Source: Lucifuga dentata (Eukaryota > Chordata > Actinopteri > Ophidiiformes > Bythitidae). Taken from it: a DNA stretch of 64,000 nt. Both the position numbers and the translations under genes were made by a program. Shown here piece by piece: positions 33,815-44,347 of this stretch. Below the pieces are notes generated by a model. That model made no database searches, was not told where the DNA came from, and worked only from the letters and a program-made list of their open reading frames with translations. Where the stretch lies: assembly GCA_014773175.1 (NCBI GenBank), contig VXCM01000344.1:3350-67349 (forward strand). The letters run 5' to 3'. The first letter of the stretch is position 1; every line of letters begins with the position of its first letter.

Positions 33815-33865
33815 CTGATTGGATGGACGTACGGAGCCAATCAGGGTCCGCCCTGTGACGTGTTG
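33815..33865. promoter_or_regulatory. promoter-like cluster: paired CCAAT boxes and TGACGTG
   Basis: ATTGG at 33818-33822 and CCAAT at 33837-33841 face each other in opposite orientation. They are followed by GGTCCGCCCTG and TGACGTG at 33856-33862, with local CpGs in an otherwise AT-rich region. The arrangement resembles an NF-Y plus CREB/ATF promoter, but no transcript is identified. Confidence 0.35.
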
Positions 33866-34566
33866 ACTTGTGTTAATCTGAAACTGCATGTCAATATGTA
33901 TGTAATACATGTCAGTAAATGTTTTTAATCATATCTGCATATGAACTTGAAAGAAAATTCCTATTATATTCTCCACCTGGTTGGAGATTCATTCCCCCTC
34001 CGTGCATATATACGCTTGCCAGTGGCCGGATGATCTGCGGCCACAAACGTTGTTTCAGCATTGCAGTGGGAGGTCTGCGAGTGGTCTACAAACATGCCCA
34101 CTGGCCCTGTGAGCTCACCTCACTGACGCTCTCCTCTGTCTCTCTCTCCTCTGCAGCCCACCAACACAGCCCTGCAACCACTGTGCTCACATTACCCACT
34201 GGGCATAATTATTTTGCATTTCATTGCTCTTCATTTTACCTCTCTCTCTCTCTCTCTGCTTGGCTGGGTCTTGACACTGGGGTCTGAGCGGAGGGCTGCA
34301 GGGTTGGCGCTTTGTGCTCACAACATGCTGAATGCCACTCACTGCACCGTGGCCCTGAACAGGTTGGGGGGGTGGTGACGGGAAAGGAAGGAGGANTGCC
34401 ACTCACTGCACCGTGGCCCTGAACAGGTTGGGGGGGTGGTGACGGGAAAGGAAGGAGGAAAGTGTTAGTCAGTGGATGCCAAGGCCCCTGGGCTGCAATG
34501 TGAGGGGGAGAAAGGAGGGTGGTAGAAGAGGAGCTGCTGCCCAGCAACCCACCTGCCTGCTTCCCT

Positions 34567-34569
<3 letters not shown>

Positions 34570-34611
<42 letters not shown>
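34570..34611. repeat. (CT)n microsatellite
   Basis: A pure CT run of about 42 bp. A 63-bp single-N duplication lies just upstream (N at 34396). Confidence 0.92.
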
Positions 34612-34614
<3 letters not shown>

Positions 34615-34619
34615 CCCTA

Positions 34620-37600
34620 GGCAGCAAACAGGTCACTTGTCCTGGCACCAAAAGTGACTTGTCGGCTTGCCTGCTGGAGGCGGGATGCTTCAGAACTGCT
34701 CACCATGAGAAAAGAAAGGGGGAAGAGGGTGCAGAAATAGAAAAAAAAGGATAAATTGTAGACAATAACAAAGCAAAAGTAAAGACCTGAGTAAACATAT
34801 TTAAGACCCAGGACTTTATGAGGTACTTTGTAAAGTGATGGTATCCCGCTGCCACTCTGTCCTGCGGCCTGATGGGAAGTCACGGCAGCGGTAGCAGCCT
34901 GAAAATCAACGTGTACACACATCATCCTGTACTTTTCTGGGGAGGAATTTTTTTTTCCCTTTGCAGCAATACAGAGCAAACTTTGTCAGACACGTGTGCA
35001 CGTGTGTGTGTGAAGACTAGTGTGTTGTCGAGGATTAGAGTTTGCTTAGCCTGCAACTGCTATTTTGGGGACTGTCTGAGCAATTAATAGGGATTGCACA
35101 GTCATTCCTCCTATGAAGGACTGTAACCCTGTCCTCTCCTGTCCAGCCATGGAGAGGGTTTGCCTTCTTCTCTAGTGGGCAATGTTGAAGTTGACAGGCA
35201 ACAGGCTGGGGGTGGGGGTTGGGGGCTCCAAACCTGTTGAGGCATACTGCCCTGCAAAAATGGCAAAATGCCCATGATCCAAGTGACACATGGGATGGAA
35301 GGAGTGTGGAATCAGGATATCTCTCCTTTTGTGGCAGGCAAAATTGGTTATCCTGGCTAGGCTTAAAAAAACACACACATGCACTTAAATAATCAATACA
35401 ACCACACACAGATGCACGAGTGATACACATGCTATACTACAAAGTGGAGGTGAGAGGCAGGCTGTGAGGTGGACAGGAAGCACAAACTCTGGTCATGGTT
35501 TGTGAAATTGTTCTTCAGTTGTGTGTGTACATGTGTGTGCATGAATTGGGTGATATTGGACGTGGGTCAGAACAGAGGAGAAAGACAAGAAAAAGGAAAA
35601 GGAGGTTTTGCCTCAGGGGTTACATACATGCACGAACTCAAATAAACACACATGTACATACACACATATGAACACACACTTCTCGGGCTGCTGTGGCGTG
35701 TTTGGAGCAGTGCCTCGTCAGATTAGGGCCATGTTGGCTGTGTTTGATGGCCAACCTGGACAGACAAGGCCTGCCAGGCACAAACTGCTCAGGCACATGA
35801 TGTCAGGGCAGACACACACACATACACATACACAAAAATTATCCCGCGCCAGACCAAAGAGACAGATGACACCCAGCATGAAGCTAAAGCCAAATCTGTA
35901 AGCATCCGCTGTGATCCAGCTGGCTAGCCCTAGGGTACCTGTCTCTGTGAAGTGGAATCAGCGTCACCCCCGTGAGCTGTCAAATTAGCTCACAGGGCTG
36001 GAAATGCTGAAGAGATTTGGCCCCTGCAAAAAAAAAAAAAAAAAAAAAAAAAAAATGTGTGTGCATGCGTGTGTGGTGGCATTATAAAGTGTTGTTAATT
36101 CATCTTCAAATTTGGGAGAGCTGGTTAAACTCACAGCAACATAAATCAGGAAGTGTGTGAGAAGGACAGCGGACAGTGTGAACCTGTGGAGAGGCATGTG
36201 GAGTAACAAACACACATAGACACATACACATATACACTGTCTTCAACTCCAATGAACACAAATGCGCACACAAACATGCCGATACAAGAAACTGCACATG
36301 CCCAGACAAACGGTTGTGGAGGGAAAAAAATGCACATATGCCTCACGATTAAGTGCACACACACACACACACACACATAGATATACGTATGCATGCTCAT
36401 TCGCACATATATGTACACACACACTCACATACACAGTGCCAGGGGCAAGTTTTCAATTACTGCCAGCGCTAAGCAGTCACCTGGGAAAGATGTACCACGT
36501 TTGAGTGAAAAGGCATTTCCAGCAAGACTTTTTTCTCTTCTTGTCCCAGTTGTAAGACAGATGTGAATGTCAGGCGCATGATCAAAAATGACGTTAAACA
36601 AAACATAAAATGTTTCCTCTGTGAAATTTACATCACAGAAAATGATCAGTGAAAGTCTGAGATTTGTAACAACTGTTGAACGTGAGGAAACAGACGTGAT
36701 CAAAGACTTAAAAGGCAGAAAGTCAGGCTTGAGTTTCTTTAATTGCAACAAAAATGCCAGAAAATCTATAATTCTAAGAAGTTTTACTTTGCACTTTTGT
36801 AAATATGGATTACAAAATGCAAAATTTCTCTTGAAACAGGACAAAAAATAATTACATTGGCATTTATATAAGTTACAATAAGTTCAGCAACATAAAAAGA
36901 TATTTCAACAGCCATTTAAATTCCAAGACATAAAAATAAAGCATTTTCAAAATAAGAGCTTTCACTGTCATCATCACATCACTGTAAAATATTTAATAGT
37001 GATGTTTTGAATTATTACCCAAAAAATTGATAGCATACAAAAAACATGAACTTTTTCCCACTTTATACTTATATATATATATATATACACATATATATAT
37101 ATATGTATATATATATGTAAACTATTATGCTCCATTATGTTCACTTACAGTTAATAATTCCTGATGGTTTACTATAAAAATCTAAGATGAAATTCCAGCT
37201 TCTGCTTTATAGCCTTACTTCCTGGCCCGATCCTTCAACTGCTTAGTCATTCTAATAAATACATAAATAAATAAAAATATGGCCTTCATGCCTTTGTTTT
37301 CATCAGAATGAAATCCTTCTGGGCCAAACACGTCCCTGCCATGCTGGCACGCTAACAGCCACAGCGGGTTTTCTTTGGCTGAGGTGACATCTGCAACAGA
37401 GAGGAGACAGAGATGGGACGAGGGGGGACTGCCAACAAGAACACTGCTCCCCAGTGTGTGTGACAACATGATGACTCCTTCAGAGAGCGTGTCCTGGCCT
37501 GAGACAGACGAGTGTGTGTGATGTGTGTGAGTGTGTGTGTGTGTTTGGGTGCAAGATGGAACCTGACAGGAGTTTAGCGCTGACGACCACCACGGTGAGA

Positions 37601-38500
37601 GATGGCAACACTCCTCCTGGAGGGAGATGCTGTTGCTCTTCTGTGTTTGTATATGTGTATATGTGTGTGTGTGTGTGTGAGAGAGAGACAGATTGTGTTC
37701 TTGTTTGTTGAGCATCTTCTGGTCTTCTCCTGTGAAATGTGCTGAAAAACTCACTCTACTTCTAAAATCATTACTTATTGAATAATCTGTGTTCATGTTA
37801 TCTGATCACATGATTGCATTTTTCAACAGCAAAAAAAGTGAAACAAGCTCACAAACACAACAAAATGCTCCATTATCTTTTCTGTAATAGAAATTTTTGA
37901 AAGTTAGATCACAGCTTTAAGGCACATCGATGCGCCTTCATCACTCAGCTTTGTTGCTTAGGTGTCATTTGTGTGGCATTGACATCCATGCTGCCTTGAT
38001 GAAGGACAAAAATAATGGTGCCTTCAGGTCCTCCTGGGAAGTTCAGACTTAGGAGTTGTGAAGTTGGAGTTACGACAAAGTGTGTGTTGAAGCGATTATG
38101 GTAGAACAGTGTGGATGGGGCAGGTTTTATTTTTCTTTAGACAAAGACGGCTCACTTATTTAATGACTCCATCTGCAGAAGCACATTATGTGTTACTTTT
38201 TGTTTTGCTTGTTAATTTTTATTTTGTTTATTGCTCCCACAAGAAAAACGAAGAAAGACAAATGAAAGCATATTTATATGTCTACTCATCCTTAAACTCT
38301 CGTGGTCAACTTTTCTGATCTTTGAGCATGCCATTTGGCAACTTTGTTGCATGTTTGACTGCTAGCTCATCTGCTCAGCTAATTTTTAGGGCACGATGAG
38401 TCAATGCGATTGGACAAGAGGCTTCGGCCAGAGGACCCACAGAACCCCCTGCTGAGCTGTCCACGCTGTGCCTGCTGAAAATTCTCCTAACCTTAAAATA
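34620..38500. other. intergenic segment, no gene seen
   Basis: Open frames here have no homology and sit over CA/GT or AT repeats: poly-A 36028-36054, (CA)n near 36357-36378, AT tract 37067-37119, GT tracts near 37515-37545 and 37655-37690. No exon is supported. Confidence 0.7.
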
Positions 38501-38510
38501 TAAGTCAATA

Positions 38511-38985
38511 CAGGCAGTCCCTCACTTACGAACATCCGACTTACGAACAATCCGTACTTATGAACTGACTACCATAAAGCCTATTAAATTAAAAATTCAA
38601 GTTATATACAATGATTCATAATAATGAACGGTGCACTANAAGCCTATTAAATTAAAAATTCAAGTTATATACAATGATTCATAATAATGAACGGTGCACT
38701 ACTTTGCGACGCACATCAAAACATTGCATGTCGTCAGCCGTTCAGTGGTATTATTATGTTTAAGATGTTCTAGTATATCTGAAAGTGTTTCTTATGCATA
38801 GAAAGGTAAAATATATACANATTATGTTTAAGATGTTCTAGTATATCTGAAAGTGTTTCTTATGCATAGAAAGGTAAAATATATACACTAGATATGCAAC
38901 TTACGTAACTGTTCCGACTTACGTACAAATCAGACTTAAAGACAGCCATAGGAACGGAACTCGTTTGTAACCTGGGGACTGCCTG
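38511..38985. mobile_element. pogo/Tigger-like non-autonomous element
   Basis: The left end is CAGGCAGTCCCTCACTTACG. The right end on the minus strand is CAGGCAGTCCCCAGGTTAC. They are inverted and flanked by TA on both sides (38509-38510 and 38986-38987). Interior motifs such as GACTTACGAACAA and GACTTACGTAC repeat the terminal phrase. Two single-N duplications of 62 and 67 bp (N at 38639 and 38820) inflate the length, so the real element is about 345 bp. There is no transposase. Confidence 0.7.
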
Positions 38986-39175
38986 TATTATTACTATCAC
39001 AAGAAATACTCAATGGTCTGGATAAAAGCCTCTCTGGGTCCGGAACCGGAAAGGAGTCTGCTAGTTGGTGACACTGCTCTAACAGGTCCGACCCTGCTGG
39101 AAATGTCAAAGTTTTCATAAAGTTTAGAGTATTCTCACTCGTAATTACGACTTTGGAGGTTTTTTTTTTTTTTTT

Positions 39176-39259
39176 NNNNNNNNNNNNNNNNNNNNNNNNN
39201 NNNNNNNNNNNNNNNNNNNNNNNNNNNNNNNNNNNNNNNNNNNNNNNNNNNNNNNNNNN
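39176..39259. other. assembly gap (84 N)
   Basis: A run of N between a T-tract and a (CCTCT)n tract at 39260-39281. The gap size may be an estimate. Confidence 0.98.
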
Positions 39260-39639
39260 CCTCTCCTCTCCTCTCCTCTCCATGTTTGTCCCTGGAGGTG
39301 CTCTCTTAATGTCTTTGACTAAACTTCAGCAGGCTTGACAGTCACAGTGCTCCATAGGAACACTGTGAGAGGATACCGATATGATAGTAATGGAGGCTTT
39401 GCGGGCAGAGTCTATCACACTGTATCACCCATAAAAAGCTCAAAAGTCATGCGGCAGGGTGCACGACACTTCTGGCTACAAGCAGAAGAAACCATAGAAA
39501 ATACTCAACTGTTTTAGAAATTTCCACAGACATGCTGTGGAGAAGAGGTGGTTTCCTTTGTCGTCTTTTCTGAATAGCCCTGTGGAAAGTTACATTATCC
39601 AATTCACGGTGAGACAGGTGGGACCAAGTCGTTGTTTCA

Positions 39640-39945
39640 CAAGTCACAAATCTCAGGTCTTGAGTCAAGAGTCGAGTCAAGACAGGCAAGTCAGTCATAA
39701 ATCAGTACAAGCAAGTCAAAAGTCAAGCCAAGAAAGTTACAATTCAAGTTACAAGTCAAGAGAGACAAGTCAAAAGTCCAGCAAACAGTCTAGACGAGCA
39801 AGTCTTAAGTCAAATAAAAAGTCAAGACAAGCAAGTCACATGTCAAGTCACAAGTCAAGACAGACAAGTTAAAAGTTAAGCAAATAGTCTAGACGAGCAA
39901 GTCAAATAAAAAGTCAAGACAGGTAAGTCAAGTCACAAGTCAATT
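39640..39945. repeat. degenerate AAGTCA-type minisatellite
   Basis: Imperfect repeats of AAGTCAAGACAGGCAAGTCA and shorter AAGTCACAAGTC units run for about 300 bp. They keep a Ser/Lys/Gln-rich frame open on the plus strand (39537-39872). That is a by-product of the repeat, not evidence of a gene. Confidence 0.85.
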
Positions 39946-41114
39946 TTGAGTCAACATCTTTTTTCCAGAACAAGATTAATAATAACCTAATAGACATTAT
40001 GAGCTCATAAACAGCCTTCATAACTGTCTGTTTTAGTGTAATTAGCGGAACAGTGTGAAATGGCATTAGAACCAATAACACACCAAATTAACACCATGGC
40101 AGTACTTACAGATGTGTAACTTTTTGTTTGTAGCTGTGCATCTGTGTGTACATCAGTACATTGAGTGTGTGTGTGTGTGTGTGTGTATGCTATGTGGCAT
40201 CATCACATGCTCATGTCCCTGAGGTCAGTGGATGAATGAAAGCTGTAAAGAGCAGCACGACAGCTGTGAAAGTCACAAGGGGAATCCAGCAGTGCTGTAA
40301 AGTTTCCTCTCCCTGTGGGTATGACCTGACTATGTGTATGTGTGTGTGTGTCAGAAAATATAATAGAGATTCTGTATGTTTGTATAGATTGTACAACTAT
40401 ATACATGTGTGTGTTTTGTGTGTTAACGGCCACACACTGGAGTCTATTGTGTAGTGTATCAGCTCCATCAGCACCCTGCTAATTTATATCCCCTCATCCA
40501 TCCCTCCATCTCCTCAACAACAGCTTTCATTGATGGCTCACCCTACCACCTTCACCCCCAAGGCCGAGGCAGACTGGGTGTGTGTGAGTATGTGACTGTG
40601 TGTTTGTCAGATTTCACTTCAAAGACTAGTGGTTTTGGATGGTTCAAAGTTCATAAAATGCAGATGCATGTGCGAGATGGATGGATAGTTCACTATCAGC
40701 AGCACATGAGAGTGTCATCAACAGGCAGGAGCTACAGAGACGACTTTGTGTTTTCCTGGTTTGCATCACACTCAGGGCCCAAATGTCAATTTCACGCCAT
40801 CTTTAGAACTGGGTGTTTTTTTTTAAAAAAAGATTCCACTGATCAGCTCTGTGTCATGTGCTGTGAAATTTAGCCTGACTAACAAGTGTTTTTGGAACAT
40901 CTCTCAAGATCAAACACATGTAAACACGTACAAATAAGTGACTATCCCTCAGGATCGATGATTTATGGTTAAGATGAGCTGTTTTTCTTTTTTGGGGGCA
41001 TTTCTTTCCTTTATGTGACATGATCACTTAACGAGTAATAGAATCTTTGTCAGAATCAATCAATTATTGGACCGTTCAGATCTTCATTTGGGATGCATGT
41101 GGGATATTTAGGTA
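39946..41114. other. intergenic segment, no gene seen
   Basis: (GT)n runs lie near 40163-40186 and 40335-40352. No exon or transposon is recognised. Confidence 0.65.
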
Positions 41115-41116
41115 TA

Positions 41117-41974
41117 CACTACAGACCAGAAGTTTGAGGCCAGATTAAAAAAAACATCATCAATATTGTTTGTTTTACAATTTATTGCACAGGAAATGAC
41201 AGAAATATATAAAATAAATGTATCTAACTAGTTTTCAATAAGAATTTGTCAACAAGATCACATTATGTAGCTACTATATGGCTTAAGAAATTATTTTTAA
41301 TGAAGGCATCAGTCTGTATTAGTGCACTGGCATCCAGTTGTGTCCAACTCCCTGTTGATGTGTTTTAACATTCTACTCAATAGCTGCTGTCTGCCTTCTC
41401 CCACATCATTTTGGGATTAACTTGCTACACAGTCTGCTCATGCTGCTGCTCTGGTTCAGTAATGATGTGGGGGGGTTTTGGGGGAGAGAGAGATCTGGAG
41501 ACTTGGTCCAAGTTAAAGGAATTATGAAGAAAGAGAATTACCATTCCATCCTTCAAAGACACACGATTCCATCTGGTTTATGAATTTTGGTCAAAATTTC
41601 ATTCTTCAACAGGACAACGATCCAAAACATTCATCAAAATTATGCCAAAATTACATCCATTCAAAAGAGAAGCAAAAGTTTTTGAGAATTGTGACTTAGC
41701 CAGAGGGGTTACTTTGACGAAACCAGTCTGAGCCTGAAATGACTTCAAAGTGCTTTGATGATGACAAATTCTTCTTGAAAACTAATTAGTTNTCTGAGCC
41801 TGAAATGACTTCAAAGTGCTTTGATGATGACAAATTCTTCTTGAAAACTAATTAGTTACATTTATGTTATGTATTTTTGTCATGTCCTGTGCAATAAATT
41901 GTAAAACAAACAGTGTATTGATGATTTTTTTTTTTTTAAATCTGAGGGTAGCCTCAAACTTCTGGCCTGTAGTG
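41117..41974 (+). mobile_element. Tc1-like transposon, degenerate, deleted transposase
   Basis: The inverted ends are CACTACAGACCAGAAGTTTG and, on the minus strand, CACTACAGGCCAGAAGTTTG. The inverted repeats are about 170 bp and the flanks are TA (41115-41116, 41975-41976). In the interior the plus strand near 41605-41680 reads ILQQDNDPKHSSKLCQNY, the Tc1 transposase catalytic QQDNDPKHxS motif. Near 41460 an MMWGGFG-like remnant is seen. The N-terminal part is missing and frames are broken. A single-N duplication of 65 bp (N at 41792) lies in the right repeat. Confidence 0.88.
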
Positions 41975-42172
41975 TAAATGGAGGCCCACCAGCTGTGGGT
42001 TGTACAGGGGCTGTAATTCATTTCATGGGACATAGCCTCAAGGAAATAAAAGGGTTCATCAGTAGCATTCTCTCTCTGCAAATTGGAGAATGAGGCACCT
42101 TTAACCTTTCAGCTCTCTGTTTATCTTCTGCTTATCCATGCCTGTCACTACAAAACACATATCAGCATGTGC

Positions 42173-42475
42173 TACGAGGGCTGATAAGTTCTGAGTCTGA
42201 TACATGAGGAAGAAAGAAAGATCTGTATTTTTGTGGGAGTGATGTAATTCCTTCAGTGCATTACATGCATTTTTTTGAGTCAAATTCCAGATGTACCAAT
42301 GGTCTGTGAGTTGTACAAGATGGACAAATGTGAACAATTTCAGAATCCATCCTGCTCATCTGATTTAGTCCCCTCAGACTTTGGCGTCTTCCCAAACATG
42401 GAAAAAGACTTTTGCTGGAACTTTGAAAAAGTGATAAAAATCCATGTTGAGATAGAACCAGATTTTGTAAAAAAA
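42173..42475 (+). pseudogene. mariner-family transposase fragment
   Basis: The 5' start TACGAGGGCTGATAAGTTCTG resembles mariner inverted termini. Further on, the plus strand reads SDLVPSDFGVFPNMEKDF, the mariner catalytic YSPDLAPSDFxLFxxLK motif. Most of the transposase is missing. The fragment ends in an A-rich tract with a single N at 42489, so the right end is lost or in the unresolved homopolymer. Confidence 0.7.
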
Positions 42476-42712
42476 AAAAAAAAAAAAANAAAAAAAAAAA
42501 AAAAAAACAAAAAGCAAAAAACAAAACTGCAGCATCTCTGATTTAGATCGTTCTGTGATATGCTCAGAATTTATCATTCAACCCAGTCAAGGATTTGACA
42601 CGCACTGTCAAATTTCAGCCAAAATTGTGAATTTCAAAATTTTAGTGATGGTTTATTTTGCCATTTTTGATAAGAACTTGTGAATTTTCTGCAATGGAAT
42701 GTGTCATCAAAA

Positions 42713-42731
42713 AGAAAAAAAAAAAAAANNN

Positions 42732-42776
<45 letters not shown>
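42713..42776. repeat. A-run / NNN / T-run joint
   Basis: A run of A bases ends at 42728. It is followed by three N and then a run of more than 40 T. An A-run facing a T-run across a gap suggests an unresolved inverted homopolymer or a misjoin. Confidence 0.75.
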
Positions 42777-42779
<3 letters not shown>

Positions 42780-42781
<2 letters not shown>

Positions 42782-44286
42782 TGGTTTACTTATAATAAAA
42801 TTTGAAAAAAAAAATCAACCAAATTAAAAACACTGGAAGCAGATGGTTTGCAGATATGCACATCTTGAACATTCCATGTGATTTGTTAAAGGACAGGCCA
42901 CTTCAACCCAAACGCTGAGTTTTAGGAGATATCATGCATCTGATAAGTGGTTTCAAGAAAAATTAGAGGTGCAAACTTTAAGCAGAAATCTGTCAAATAA
43001 TAGTCGTTTGCTATTGCAATGGAAACAGAGGAAGAAGTGAGGATCAAAACAAGATTAAGCAAATGACTGCTTTCTATTCCTGTATTAGTTCATGCCTAAA
43101 GGAGATCAGCAATGCTAGATTCTCAGGAGGAGAGTTTACATTGAAATTACTGGAAGTAAAGTGCAGCTTTAAATTGACTATAGATGGAGCCTCATCTTTG
43201 GGTCTGTTTTTATGGTGAAAACAGTCATATCAGGCTGTAACAGGCTAGACTACGATATTCTCATTAAATATAACTAGCTAGTGAGCACACAGGAATTATA
43301 ATATGAGGGGGGACATTAAGGTAACAACTCATATTCAAAGTTAATGATATGTAACCCTGTTTATGTTCTGTTAAACTGTCAGCAGCTCTATGTTTTTTTT
43401 AATCATTAGAGAAATGAGACGAGTTAAGTGCTCAGGCAATATTATAAATCATTTATCTCCAGGTTTAAATAAATTAGTCACCTCAAATTAAAACTGAGCC
43501 ACTTTAATAAAAAAAAAAAAAAANAAAAAAAAAAAAAAAAAATCATGGCCTTGGTGACGTATGCAGATGAGCTGGGAAAATATGCAAATTAGTTTTTTTT
43601 CCCATGGAGGTCAAATTACAGGAAATGGCTGAGGGCAGAGCTCTCTGCCCACCCAGGAGTCTGTCTGTTAGCTCCATGCTTATTCCAAATGCCATCCTCC
43701 CTGTACAAGTTACTCCCATCTTCACTCCCCCACCCAACCCTCCACCTCAACCTCCCCACCCCACCACCCACCCACCCCCACCTTGTCATAGGGTTTCAGC
43801 TGCAATTACTTTTAGTATTACTTCTCAGTGAGAAGTCAACTTCCCTTGAGGCTTCCTATCAGAACCTATTACAGCGGGGGGCAGGCTGAAGTTAAGTGGC
43901 ATGACCTGTGGGGTTAGATGGAGTGGGGGTGGGGTGGGTGGGGGGTATAAATGTATGGCTAATTTGTGGAACATTTGAATAAGCAGATGAGGATTGTGAC
44001 AAGGCCACACAATGTGACAGGAAATGAAGTCTCTGAATGAATGGAGGCAGAGCAGAATTATAAAGTGTTTAAACTGTTAAACTTGCGTGTGTGTATTTGT
44101 GTGTGCTTATGTCTGTGTGTGTGTAGTACTTCCCATAGTAACTACTACTGCACACTTTCCCTCACAGGCCTGTATCCACTCATTCAGCTGAGTGGGTTTA
44201 CTCTCTCCTTTCCTTTTTAGCTCCTTCACCCTTAATTCACCTCTTACCCCGGGGCCAAAACTATAACCTCATGAATGGGTGCATGA

Positions 44287-44347
<61 letters not shown>

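Noticed and set aside
33919..34287. 122-codon plus-strand open frame downstream of the CCAAT/TGACGTG cluster
   Set aside because: It looks tempting as a product of the promoter-like cluster, but it has no homology, ends in CT repeats and shows no exon structure.
37215..37796. 193-codon minus-strand open frame
   Set aside because: It is kept open by two TG/CA repeat tracts (HTHTHT runs) and has no recognisable domain.
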